From Nicotiana tabacum (lineage: Eukaryota; Streptophyta; Magnoliopsida; Solanales; Solanaceae), in NCBI RefSeq assembly GCF_000715075.1, contig NC_134082.1, positions 102,526,399 to 102,590,398 of the forward strand: 64,000 nucleotides of DNA, written 5' to 3'. The number at the start of each line of letters is the position of its first letter. The stretch's first letter is position 1. Both the position numbers and the translations under genes were made by a program. Positions 53,661-64,000 of this stretch are shown here, one piece after another. A model generated the notes under the pieces. The model was given only the letters and a program-made list of their open reading frames with translations, searched no databases and was not told the origin of the DNA.

Positions 53661-55548
53661 TCATCAAGTCATTCAATTGCTCAATGCGGAGATTTGCCGC
53701 GACATCCCATTCTAAGTTCAACTTTTTCAGGGCCCACATAGCCTTATGTTCCAATTCTACCAGAAGATGACAAGCCTTCCCAAACACCAACCGATACAGC
53801 GACATACCAATCGGAGTCTTGAAAGCTGTACGATAAGCCCAAAGAGCATCATCCAATTTCTTCGACCAGTCGGTCCTATTTGCATTGACAGTCTTGGACA
53901 AAATACTCTTGATCTCACGGTTGGACACCTCAACTTGGCCACTCGCTTGAGGATGATAAGGAGTAGTCACCTTGTAATTTACCCCATACTTGGCTAGCAA
54001 AGAGTTAAAAGCCCGGTTGCAAAAATGAGAACCCCCGTCACTTATGATAGCACGTGGAGTGCCAAACCTCGTGAAAATACTCTTTTTCAAGAATGACACC
54101 ACACTTCGAGCTTCATTATTTGGCAAAGCTATGGCCTCAACCCATTTCGACACATAATCAACCACTACCAAGATGTAGGTGTTGCCACAAGAACTTACGA
54201 ATCGTCCCATAAAGTCTATCCCCCAAACATCAAAAATGTTAACCTCTAGAATCGTGTTAAGGGACATCTCATCTTTCTTCGAAATCCCTCCGGCACGTTG
54301 GCATTCATCACATCTTTTCACAAAGTCACCGGCATCCTTGAACAAAGAAGGCCAATAGAAACCACAACTCAACACTTTAGACGCCGTCCTCGCCCCGCCA
54401 TGATGGCCACCATAGGGCGAAGAGTGACAAGCTTCCACAATACTCAATTGCTCTTCTTCGGGAACACACCGGCGAATTACACCATCGGTGCAAATTTTGA
54501 AAAGATACGGCTCATCCCAATAGTAGTCCAAACAATCCCGCTTGAGCTTCTTCCTTTGGTTAGAAGAGAGCTCATACGGAATCACACCGGTAACAAGATA
54601 ATTGGGAATGTCGGCAAACCATGGCATGTATAGCATTGAAACTGAGAGGAGTTGTTCATCCGAAAAACCATCATTTATCTCAAGGCCGTCCAAAGGCCTC
54701 CCTTCCTCCTCCAATCGAGACAAGTGGTCTGCCACTTGATTTTTACTACCCTTTCTATCAACAATCTCCAAATCAAATTCTTGAAGAAGAAGCACCCATC
54801 TCATTAAACTCGCTTTCGAGTCTTTCTTCATCATCAAGTACCTAAGGGCGGCGTGATCGGTATGAATAATCACTTTGTCCCTCATAAGGTATGGGCGAAA
54901 CTTCTCCATGGCAAAAACAATGGCAAGCAATTCCTTCTCGGTGACCGTGTAGTTCCTTTGAGCTTCATTCATTGTCTTACTTGCGTAGTACACCGGATGG
55001 AATATTTTATTGATTCTTTGGCCCAAGACCGCCCCCACCGCAACATTACTAGCATCGCACATGAGTTCAAAGGGCAAACTCCAATTTGGTGCGGTAATGA
55101 TGGGGGTAGTCGTCAACTTGTGCTTTAGAAGCTCGAAAGCCTCCATACATCTCTCATCGAACACATATTTGGCATCTTTCTCTAGCAATTTACACAACGG
55201 GTTAACTACCTTAGAAAAGTCTTTGATGAATCTTCGGTAAAAACCCGTGTGACCAAGAAAACTCCTCACCCCTTTGATAGAAGTAGGGGGAGGGAGCCTT
55301 GAGATAACCTCAATTTTTGCCTTATCAACCTCAATCCCTCTTTTTGAAATTTTGTGACCCAACACAATTCCTTCTTCTACAATAAAATGGCATTTCTCCC
55401 AATTGAGAACCAAGTTTGTGTCTTCGCATCGGGCCAACACACGATCCAAGTTTTGCAAGCAATCACCAAATGAGTCCCCAACCACACTAAAATCATCCAT
55501 GAAGACCTCCAATATGTCCTCCACCATATCGGTGAAGATTGCCATCAT
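53661..55548 (-). pseudogene. Athila RT C-terminus, RNase H and integrase core
   Basis: A 645-codon open frame. The RT palm box FMDDFSVV is at residues 16-23, then [20 protein letters not shown]. RNase H has [40 protein letters not shown] and [13 protein letters not shown]. The HHCC finger is [20 protein letters not shown]...CDECQ. The integrase DDE is in [24 protein letters not shown] and [12 protein letters not shown]. All catalytic signatures are visible. The frame is limited upstream by a TGA (FQ*CMMAIF) that looks like CGA to TGA, and downstream by a frameshift. Confidence 0.92.
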
Positions 55549-56313
55549 ACATCATTGGAAGGTCGCCGGTGCATTACATAATCCAAATGGCATTTGAGAG
55601 AAGGCGAATGTGCCATAAGGACATGTGAAGGTTGTCTTTTCTTGGTTTTCCGGGGCAATGAGAATTTGGTTATAGCCTGAATACCCATCAAGAAAACAAT
55701 AGAAAGCCCGGCCCACAAGATGATCAAGCATTTGGTCCAAGAACGGCAATGGGAAATGATCCTTTCTAGTCACCTTGTTCAACTTCCGGTAGTCCATGCA
55801 TACCCTCCAACCCGTCACAGTACGAGTCGGAATAAGTTCATTGTTGTCATTGGTCATCACCGTCATTCCTCCCTTCTTTGGCACACACTGTACCAGAGAA
55901 GTCCACGAACTGTAAGAAATTGGATACACCACACCGGCGTCAAGCCACTTGATGACTTCCTTTTTGACCACCTCTTGCATGGCCTCATTGAGTCTCCTTT
56001 GATGTTCAAGAGACGGCCTATCATCCTCCTCCAATATTATCTTGTGCATGCAAAATGCGGGGCTAATACCCCGAATATCCGCCAAGGTCCATCCAATCGC
56101 CCGCTTGCGTTTTTGAAGAACTGCCAAAGTGACGTCAACCTGCATGTTAGTCAAGCAAGAAGAAAGAATAACCGACAAAGTAAAATTAGGACCAAGAAAT
56201 TCATAGCTGAGGTGAGGAGGAAGTGGTTTCAACTCCAACACTGATGGCTCCTCAATAGATGGCTTGGTGGGTGGAGTTTTGCGGTTTCCAAGATCAAGAG
56301 ATAACTTTCTCGG
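55549..56313 (-). pseudogene. Athila RT N-terminal half
   Basis: LPPHLSYEFLGPNFTLSVIL leads into CMHKIILEEDDRPSLEHQRR and GGMTVMTNDNNELIPTRTVT. RT blocks follow: WRVCMDYRKLNKVTRKDHFP, AFYCFLDGYSGYNQILIAPE and QMPFGLCNAPATFQ. Same frame as 53,661-55,548. A stop at 56,326 separates it from the protease side. Confidence 0.92.
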
Positions 56314-56325
56314 TTCATAAGAATA

Positions 56326-57088
56326 CTAGCCCATGCCATGTAATGCGTTCACACACTCCACCCTTCTAGCATCATCATCAACATCCATGTTCAATAGCAC
56401 GGCCTCAAGTGGGTCCTCAACATTTTCCATTGCGCTTGTGTCATCCACTATCACCGCCGTAACAATGTCAACAAACGAGCACACCTCGGTGCTATTTGGT
56501 TGCCTCATTGATTTGCATACGTGGAACACCACCTTTTCATCACCAACACGGAAGGTCAATTATCCCGCTTCCACATCAACTAAGGCCTTCCCCATAGCTA
56601 GGAAGGACCTTCCAAGAATGATAGGCACCTCGAAATCCACTTCGCATTCCAAGATCACGAAATCGGCCGGCAATATGAACTTATCAACACACAAGGACAT
56701 CATCAATAATTCCCAAAGGCCGCTTCATTGACCGGTCCGCCATTTGAAGCTTCATAGAAGTTGGACGAGGTTGTCCGATTCCCAAGGTCTTGAAGACCGA
56801 ATATGGCATTAAATTGATACTTGCCCCCAAGTCACAAAGGGCTTTTTCAAAGTCGGCACTTTCAATGGTATATGGGATAGTGAATGCACCGGGATCCTCA
56901 AGTTTCGGAGCCATAGAATGCACAATTGTGCTCACTTAATGGGTCATCTTGATTGTCTCACACTCCATTGATCTCTTTTTTGTAACTAAATCTTTCATGA
57001 ACTTTGCGTATCCCGACATTTTCTCGAGTGCCTCCACCAAAGGCACATTGATAGTCAAACTCTTCATCATTTCAATGAATTTCTTAAA
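56326..57088 (-). pseudogene. Athila aspartic protease region
   Basis: [20 protein letters not shown], then [20 protein letters not shown] with the DLGAS active-site form usual in Athila, then [20 protein letters not shown] and LGRSFLA (flap/substrate-binding LGRPFL equivalent). Stops break the frame at about 56,560 and 56,936, with a frame change near 56,690. A linker VVFHVCKSMRQPNSTEVCSF leads to RT. Confidence 0.8.
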
Positions 57089-59051
57089 TTAGTTGTCACC
57101 CTTTTTCTTGGACAACCATTGAGGATAGGGCGGAGGAGGTCTAGGCAAGGGTTCCTTGGCTTTTGGCACCACCGGTTCGGGCATATCAATGACGTGTTCC
57201 CTAGACGGGTTCACGGCCTCTTGAGTCTCCTCCTCACCCTCATCAATTTCAATTCTCACATCATCACTTGCACTTTGTTCAACAACATCCTCAACTACCA
57301 ACGAGATCTCATCATTTCGTAACTCATCTTCATCTACCGCAACTTGGTTTCCTCTTGAGGCATGCACATCACCGCCTTTTCCACTTCGCGTTGTCACTGC
57401 CATCACATGATTATTGTGCCCACCCTTGGGGTTTACTACCGTGTCACTTGGTAGAGCACCCTTTGGGCGAGTATTTAAAGACTGAGAGATTTGGCCTAAT
57501 TGCACTTCCAAGTTCTGGATAGATGTGTTATGTGAAGCTAATTGGGCCTCGAAATCTTTGTTTTTTTTTCATCATTTGCTCGAACATGCTTTCAATTCTC
57601 CCCATCTCGCTTCCGGACGAACTCGGACCTTGAGAAGGAAAGGGAGGCAGGTTATTGGGTTGTTGATACATTGGGGGCCTTTGAAAGCCTTGCCCCCTAT
57701 TACCTTGTCCACCATTGTTGTTCCAACCACCTTGACCACCATTGTTGTTGTTCCAATTGTTGTTCCCGTTCCAATTACCTTGATTCCCCGAATTATTGTT
57801 CCCCCAATTGCCTCCTTGATTGTTGTTGTAATTCCAATTGCCACCTTGTTGATTGCCCCAATTACCTTGGGGTCTCCATTGTTGATTCCCTTGATAGTTG
57901 TTGACATATTGGACTTCCTCACTTTGGTCATCAAAACCTTCATTCGAATATCCACTACCATCATTGTTGTTGTCATATTGTTCACAATTACCTTGAGGTT
58001 GTTGTCCTCTTTGCCTCCTTTTCAACATAGAAACACCTTCCATTGCGTTGACTTGGTGTGGGTTTTGGACATGTTGCAATTGAGCCTTTGCCAATTAATT
58101 CATAGTTGTTGTAAGCTCAGCTATAGCTTGGCCATGATCATGCAATTCCTTGTGCAAATGGATGACTGTGGGGTCACCTTGGGGCACGTTTGCTCGGCTT
58201 TTCCATGCCGAAGAGGTGTCGGCCATTTCATCAAGTACATCACATGCCTCTTGGAAAGAAAGTTTCATAAAGTTCCCTCCGGCCAATTGGTTCATAATGC
58301 ACTGATTTGTGGTGTTGATGCCCCGATAAAAGATTTGCTGAATCATAGCTTCGGTCATGTCGTTATTAGGGCACTCTTTCACCATTGTTCTATATCTTTC
58401 CCATATCTCATGCAAAGGTTCCGTTGGCTCTTGCTTGAAAGCTAGAATTTCATCCTGAAGAGTTGCCATATGACTTGGAGAGAAGAACTTGGCAATAAAT
58501 TTGTCCGCCAATTCATCCCATGTTGTAATAGAATGATTGGGGAGCCTTTCTAACCAATCCAATGCTTTACTCCGAAGAGAAAACGGGAAAAGTCTCAATC
58601 TCAACGCATCCTCGGACACGTTTGTTTGCTTGCTACCCTAACATGTATCCACGAACCCCTTCAAGTGCTTGTGGGCATTTTGATTGGAGGCACCTGTGAA
58701 ATAACCTCTTTGCTCGAGCAAGGTCAGCATAACATTTGTGATTTGAAAGTTCCCCGCCCGGATTCGGGGAGGAACAATAGCACTGGCGTATCCTTTATTT
58801 GGTAGAACTCTGGGAACCACTCTCGGCGGTGCCGGAGGAGGGTCTGGAATGTTTTTGTTCTCATTTGCATTTATATTGACATGTCGGCCTCTCCGTGGGA
58901 GTTGAGGTAAGACCTCATCTTGTTCTAGATCCTCTACCTCCTCCCCCGCTATCACATTGCCGAGAGAGTCATTTGCATTAAGAGCCATTGTACCTGATTG
59001 ATCGACACAAACAAAGTCAGTAAATAAGAAAGAAAGAGAAGCAAAACACAA
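57089..59051 (-). pseudogene. Athila gag
   Basis: Probable start MALNANDSLGNVIAGEEVED at 58,988. It continues FQITNVMLTLLEQRGYFTGA, NEDALRLRLF-type SEDALRLRLFPFSLRSKALD, DKFIAKFFSPSHMATLQDEI (capsid-like gag core) and an Asn/Gly-rich GNWGNQQGGNWNYNNNQGGN stretch. After a frameshift comes NTSIQNLEVQLGQISQSLNT. TAG at 58,638 (FVDTC*GSKQTN) and TAA at 58,095 (TTTMN*LAKAQL) are in-frame stops. The change of frame at ~57,565 falls in a run of nine A. I see no CCHC knuckle. Confidence 0.85.
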
Positions 59052-59083
59052 TACTAACTACACAAATAGTCAACACCGTAAAG

Positions 59084-59102
59084 TTCCCCGGCAACGGCGC
59101 CA
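59084..59102 (-). promoter_or_regulatory. Primer binding site of Athila element
   Basis: The minus strand reads TGGCGCCGTTGCCGGGGAA seven bases inside the 5' LTR, the well-known Athila-type PBS (generally attributed to tRNA-Asp). Confidence 0.85.
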
Positions 59103-60044
59103 AAAAAAGTGATCGCCGCGGACTCAACCTAAGGAAGAGTGGGCGATAATACTTTTACCCAATAACGGTATCGGGGTCAATTTTCCACAGGGAGCTTCAA
59201 TTTGGAGTTGAGTGTTTGTATGGTCTAGGACTATGTTTTAGCTCCTAATTGATCTTCTAACATTTTTGGTTTTCTTTTGATTATCAATTACAATATAGCA
59301 ACTACAAATTTAAAGCTAAGTTAGGCTAAGATATTGATTCTAAGTTGTATGCAATATAGAGAAAGGCACTAGGGTCATGGCATGCATCTAGGTGGTCAAC
59401 TAACAGGTAGAGATTCCTAATGCAAGAATGATGAATATGGGACTTATGCTATAACCGTTACACTTTTGCATCCACTCTCACACCTCTCGGTAGAGAGAGT
59501 GATTTTACCCAATTGACTCTCTCGAGACCAAATGGGTAGGTCAATTTGCCCAAGAAACTTATGGTTCAAGTTGGGTAATTACTCTCTCGAGGTTTAACCC
59601 GTTAATTGGGACTACCATTCTCATGGGTCCATCCCAATTCCTTGTTGGAATTAATCTTGGGGTCATAGACTCCCTTTCTCAAGAAGAGTCAAGACTCACA
59701 AAGCTAGACTTAGTATTTGCAACCACCAAATCTTAATGAAAACATAAGATTAATCCAAATAACAAATACCCAACATCATTCATGCACTAAATAATCACAC
59801 CCATTAATTACCCACACTAGGGTTGAGCCACAACCCTAGCTAATGGGTTTAGCTAGCCATAATAGAAATAGAAATTGAAGAAATAGTAGATGAAATTGAC
59901 ATAATAATTAAATACAATGTTAATCTACTCAATTCCACGTTAATACTACAAGAAATTGCCCAAAGTAGGCTAAAACCATGAAATCTCGAGTTCAGCTGCT
60001 ATCTGATACTCCAAAAAAAAACTGATCCTAAAAAGTAAAATGTT

Positions 60045-60053
60045 CTATTTATA
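60045..60053 (-). promoter_or_regulatory. Candidate TATA box of Athila 5' LTR
   Basis: The minus strand has TATAAATAGAACATTTTACT, identical in the other LTR (47,507-47,515). It lies downstream of the GC dyad cluster in the transcription direction, so the modules would sit just upstream of the core promoter. Confidence 0.55.
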
Positions 60054-60089
60054 CTACACAGGAAAAACCAGACAAAAATATCCCTGAGG

Positions 60090-60490
60090 TTCTGGCGCAG
60101 ACCGCGCACAAATGACGCGCGGCCGTGTAGGGTTTTGGGTCTTCATATCTTGCTTCTGGCACTGGGGACTCAGACCGCACAAATGTGACGCACGGCCACG
60201 CGAACTTCATCCACGTGGACCGCACTGATTAGGTGTGCGGCCGCGTGGGATTTTGCCTTGAATGATTGGGTCTATGACACTCTTAGGCACGGACCGCGTA
60301 AAATGGGGCGCAGACCGCGTGAAAAGGGGCACGAACCGCGCATCTTGACTTAAAAATGGCATGGCCTCTGAACTTTCCTGCACGGCCGCGTGGCAAAAAA
60401 GTGCGGACCGCGTAGGTTGACCTTGAAAATACCCAGCCTCTGAACTCTCCTGTGCGTCCGCGTGACAAAACAGTGCAGACCGCACAGGTC
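60090..60490. repeat. GC-rich dyad modules (Athila 5' LTR)
   Basis: The same cluster as at 47,554-47,965 with independent substitutions, for example GGCGCAGACCGCGCACAAAT with GACGCGCGGCCG, CCACGTGGACCGCACTGATT with GTGCGGCCGCGTGG (NotI octamer near 60,239). Confidence 0.8.
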
Positions 60491-60689
60491 ATTTTGTTTA
60501 TCCTTTCAGTTGTCTTTTGACACCTGGCAGATTTCTCTCCTTTTTGAGCCGATCTTTGGTATTTGTCATATTGTCGTTCAAACCTGCAATCAAGCGCAAC
60601 TTGTAAGCATTTTGGGACAAATTTATAGCAGTTAATGCACAAAGCTTAGGTAAGAATGGGTATAAAACATGTAAAAATCACAGTTATCA

Positions 60690-61030
60690 GTATGCCTACC
60701 ACAAGATGTGATGAAATGGGAGCGGGTAGTATGCCTACCACAAGATATAATGAAATGGGAGCGGGTGGTACGCCTACCACAAGATATGATGAAATGGGAG
60801 CAGGTGGTATGCCTACCACGAGGTTTGATAAAATGGGAGCGGGTGGTACGCCTACCACAAGATAAGATGAAATGGGAGTGGGTGGTATGCCTACCACGAG
60901 GTTTGATGAAATGGGAGCGGGTTGTACGCCTACCATGAGATTTAATAAAATGGGAGCGGGTGGTACGCCTACCACAAGATATGAGAAATGGGATCGGGTT
61001 GCACGTCTGCAACAAGATGTAAACTGAAAG
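60690..61030 (+). repeat. Tekay-related LTR, right part: ~39-bp minisatellite
   Basis: About eight units of GGGAGCGGGTGGTACGCCTA, then CCACAAGATATGATGAAAT, continuing the repeats cut at 46,562. It ends near GTTGCACGTCTGCAACAAG. The rest of the LTR (equivalent to 8,579-7,910) is not seen, so the LTR is truncated here. Confidence 0.85.
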
Positions 61031-61328
61031 TGCGGGGGCAAGAAATAAATGCGGACCGCACTGTTGAATTGCCAAAAGTGGAGGTTCTCTGAAGTTTACC
61101 ACCGCGGCCGCATTGCATTTTGTGCGGTCTCAGGATCCACTAGTGTGGTTTCCGGCCAGACTATTATTGTGAATTTAGGTATAAATAACATGTAGGCAAA
61201 TAAAGCTTCAAATAAGAGGGGATTTTCACATAATGGTTACAAACAAAATTGAAAGAATTAAAAGGAAGCTGATTTTCTTAAAAGAAATAGTTTGAAATCT
61301 TTAAAAGAAACAAAGAAACAAAGGAAAA

Positions 61329-61343
61329 GGGGGGGGGGGGGGG
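61329..61343. repeat. Poly-G run (15 bases)
   Basis: Fifteen consecutive G after AAGGAAAA. The length should be treated as uncertain because of sequencing error in homopolymers. Confidence 0.9.
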
Positions 61344-61859
61344 TCCTAGGTTTATTAATAATATGGATCACCCCACATAATATCCGGTAATCACTCCTCA
61401 GTGAGGGGCTACACAAGATGGTATCGCGTGGTCATCATATCCATATCTACCCTTTCCCACCCGTTAAGGTATTAAAGCGTGGAATGGTCTCGTTTACTTA
61501 TTACATGCTATTACCTGTCCCAATCCTATCAGTCCCGGAGGCATTTAGGACTCCTAATCCTAAAGAGGAGAGATATTAGGCTTATTTGTTGTTTTAAAGG
61601 CAAAACTTTAAGGCGACATACAAAAACATGTATAGAAAGTTGAAGGAAAGCACATAACAAGAAAAGGCTCGGATATACCTCCTTGAACAAAGAAAGCACA
61701 TAATTAGCATGACTTTCACATACTGTTTATGGTCTGATTAAGAACTTAAAGGTTGAGACATACTGATTTATTATATAATTCAGATAAGAAGCCCGAATCA
61801 GGTCCGCATGCTGGTTGTAGTTAATAGCACAGATTCAGTTTATAACTTTGCCCTAAGGC

Positions 61860-62480
61860 TTGCCTAAGTGTTGGACAAGGATCCTATAGGCATGGTATCT
61901 ACTGTATTAAGAAAGCAATAATAATAAACTGAATACATACTAGTTAAAAAGGTTGTCGGATTATTAAAGAAAGCAAGTTTTTACGAAGGTCATGAGTTCT
62001 GCAAATGATTATCCTTGTTATTACTGGTTAGCTCTAGACGTGAATGAAGCGATTCAGATTCGCTTAATAATTCCTATAGACAGGATTTCTACGCGTAGTT
62101 GATCAGAAGCCTTATAGACATGGTAAAAGTGCAAAAACCTTATAGACATGATATCTAAATGCATAAGGCGGGTTTTAACCTCTAAACATGGTATCTAACT
62201 GGCAGAATTTGTTTTAAGACATGAACATGATATCTATATGCAGTTGATTGTTTAAAACCTATGAACATGATTTCTAGATGAAAATGAATATACAAGATTC
62301 AGAAGGACCTGTAGGCATATTTTCTATATGCATATGCAGAATTTAGATTTCCATACTTATGGACATGATTCCTATAAGCATGATTTCTATATGCATGCAG
62401 ATTTCAGAATGACTTATAGGCATGATTTCTATATGAGAGTTGCAGAATTTAGAATGACCTATAAGCATGGTATCTACCCT
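61860..62480. repeat. Degenerate short repeat around CATGATTTCTATATGCA
   Basis: Roughly a dozen variants of TATAGGCATGATTTCTATAT separated by 15-45 bp of variable DNA often containing GCAGAATTTAGAATGACC. It is a decayed minisatellite with no evidence for a function. Confidence 0.7.
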
Positions 62481-64000
62481 TTGCATACATAGTTACCCGC
62501 CTTTTACACTAGCCATCCTCAAGAGTTTATTACAAATTATTACAGCCTAGAATAAAGTAAAATACATCAAAAAAAATGTAAATAAAAGTACAACCAAAGG
62601 AGAGCCTGATTCAGACTTCATGTCTAAAATATGAGGTAAACCAACTCCATAAGATCAAGATCCAAATCCTTTCTCTCATTCGAGTGTGTCAAAGTTCCCT
62701 AAGAGCCTCAAAAAGGACTTCGGGCAATGGTCACACCCAAATGTATTATCAGATTAGGACAAGTGTAGTGTGGAAGGGACAGCCCTCAAGTGTCCAAGTA
62801 TAGAGGGAGCTCAAAGGATCCCAAGGCAAGGCTCACAAGAGAGGGGCAGAATTTAAAGACTAAGAGAGTGTGCAAGTGTAGAAACAGAATTCTAAAAGGG
62901 ATAAAGGAGAGAGAAATAGCTACAGATAAGTACACATAAGGGGTTCAGGGGAATATGGAAATTGAAAGAGGCAAGGGCAGTCTGTGGGCATGCCCAGCAA
63001 TGGAGAACGCCAGTATACCCAAAAGCCTGTTAGAACACACTATTTAGAGGCTAGGATCCCAAGGAATCAAATTTAATTCATGGACAATAATTTGCATATT
63101 GCCATGCCTTAAACCATAGTTCAAACACATAGGGGGCAGGGGTTTGGGATTCAGAATAGAACAGGCAGAAAAAAAAATCAACATGCTAAAGTAAGTGTTG
63201 AACTGTACAGAAATAGTGAGTAGACATAGATACGGAAGTTGTAAATAAATACTTTGTTGTAATGCTAAAGCTTAAATCAGGACATACCAGTTTCAACGAA
63301 ACAAATAGAGAAAAACAATAGGTCTTGTAAACAGGCCACAGTGTAGACAATAAGAGAGAATACTATTGTGTGTAAGTGTAAGTTTAGAAAGACTATGAGT
63401 GATGGTGTGCTAATGAAAGAGTCGTGTATTTATAGTGTGAAAAACAGGCAGAAATAAGGTAAGAAAACGATTAAGGAACTGGATGTCAATTAAGAATCAA
63501 TCAATACAAGACTTCCTTTAATTAAAGAATTCAGACTCAAAAGGTAAAACTATTTAAGGAAAGAAATCAAATAAACATCTTGTGCAAAGTAGAAAATTAG
63601 GGGTAAATACATATAAGTTTATTTTAGGGGCAGAGCTTTGAAATACACGGTTGCATAAATAAGGTAAGAGAAATCAATTAATAGCCAGTAAATCAAGGAT
63701 TAGAGATTTTGTAATCACTGGTCCATGAATGAACCAAGTTAGAAAAACTGAGAAAAGTTTTTAACTTAAGTCGAGCAACAGGGCTGTCAGCAAACAAGGA
63801 AAGAAATCAATCAAACTTATACAAAAAGAAGTATGAAGTTAACCAAAAATTGAAAGCCCTTTAGAGGGAAGTTCAGCACATATAAAGAGCACACAAGTAT
63901 CAGGCATGCGAAAAGGGTCAAGTGGAAGGTCTTATAGAGTTTAGCAAAAGTCAGAATCATATGAAGAAACAAAATTGAAACATAATGAAGCAGTAGATGA

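Larger units (their letters stand above)
46563..60689 (-). mobile_element. Athila-type Ty3/gypsy retrotransposon, 14.1 kb
   Basis: Minus-strand element with two LTRs, a PBS matching the classic TGGCGCCGTTGCCGGGGA, gag, protease, RT, RNase H, integrase, a long internal spacer, an extra ORF after integrase, and a PPT. PBS type, gag style and the extra 3' ORF point to the Athila lineage. All coding regions are interrupted (stops and a few one-base shifts), so it is non-autonomous. It is inserted within the ~39-bp minisatellite of a Tekay-related LTR. Confidence 0.9.
59110..60689 (-). repeat. Athila 5' LTR (1,580 bp)
   Basis: Plus-strand ends TGATCGCCGC... and ...CAGTTATCA, pairing with 46,563-48,172. 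It includes GC-rich dyad modules at about 60,090-60,490 and a TATA box. Compared with the other LTR it has small indels, for example an extra TTAA near 59,651 and a shorter stretch near 60,008. Confidence 0.93.
61031..64000. other. Unassigned repeat-like DNA at right edge
   Basis: No gene is recognised. It begins with one more pair of GC-rich half-sites (GCGGACCGCACTG at ~61,052; ACCGCGGCCGCATT at ~61,101). It includes a 15-base G run (61,329-61,343), a GGATCACCCCACATAATATC segment that looks like dispersed-repeat sequence, and a degenerate short repeat at 61,860-62,480. The remainder to 64,000 is A-rich on the plus strand without open frames. Confidence 0.5.

Noticed and set aside
57525..58445. 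306-codon plus-strand ORF opposite Athila gag
   Set aside because: Shadow of the Asn/Gly-rich gag repeats on the minus strand. The gag reading has family-specific motifs.
60646..61102. ORFs over the 39-bp repeats on both strands
   Set aside because: Repeat-driven, with a unit length divisible by three. No independent evidence of coding.

Overview
The window is nuclear DNA from a dicot plant, most likely a member of the Solanaceae and possibly Nicotiana. The case rests on intron-containing DNA, an Au-type SINE 3' end, plant Ty3/gypsy lineages (Tekay-type chromovirus, Tat/Ogre, Athila), a plant CACTA element and an integrated caulimovirid (pararetrovirus) resembling the endogenous solendovirus type known from Nicotiana. 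I found no intact host gene, rRNA, tRNA or CRISPR array. The window is a nest of transposable elements in various states of decay.

Layout. 1-3.8 kb: minus-strand Helitron (Rep plus PIF1-like helicase) running off the left edge. It is broken by frameshifts and by a 5'-truncated SINE with a target-site duplication, and has a predicted spliced first exon. 3.8-7.06 kb: unassigned DNA with a few minus-strand segments that look like exons. 7.28-43.3 kb: outer limits of a CACTA element, bounded by matching CACTACTA termini and by clusters of GCGACCAA/TTGGTCGC motifs. Its body has been invaded. At 7.91-13.3 kb is the 3' half of a minus-strand Tekay-type chromovirus (3' LTR, PPT, RT/RNase H/integrase/chromodomain). 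At 13.3-16.2 kb are two head-to-head fragments of an endogenous pararetrovirus. At 16.34-37.26 kb is an almost complete 20.9-kb Tat/Ogre element (+ strand). At 37.26-38.54 kb is an AT-rich minisatellite. CACTA material resumes at 38.6 kb with a 5' exon-like segment, a ~2-kb intron-like minisatellite of ~210-bp units, a ~420-bp-arm inverted repeat, a spliced 3' gene end and the right terminus, which is tandemly duplicated.

43.3-44.5 kb is unassigned. 44.5-46.56 kb plus 60.69-61.03 kb is one LTR related to the Tekay LTR but in the opposite orientation. It is split by a 14.1-kb minus-strand Athila-type element (46,563-60,689) that has two LTRs, PBS, PPT, gag-pol and an additional 3' ORF, and is flanked by GTACG/GTATG. 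61.0-64.0 kb is unassigned repeat-like DNA with a degenerate short repeat.

The coding regions of the retroelements are mostly readable in a single frame but interrupted by stops, many of which look like C-to-T changes at Gln or Arg codons. This suggests methylation-driven decay rather than gross rearrangement.

The most interesting unexplained structure is a family of ~40-bp GC-rich, dyad-symmetric modules (GCGGACCGCAC, then an AT-rich loop, then GCGCGGCCGCG). They occur in the LTRs of two unrelated Ty3/gypsy types and in Athila internal DNA. Other highlights are a 19-copy exact 48-bp array and a four-times-repeated ~60-bp non-coding motif in the Tat element, a frame-restoring intron between protease/G-patch and RT, and the long CACTA hairpin.
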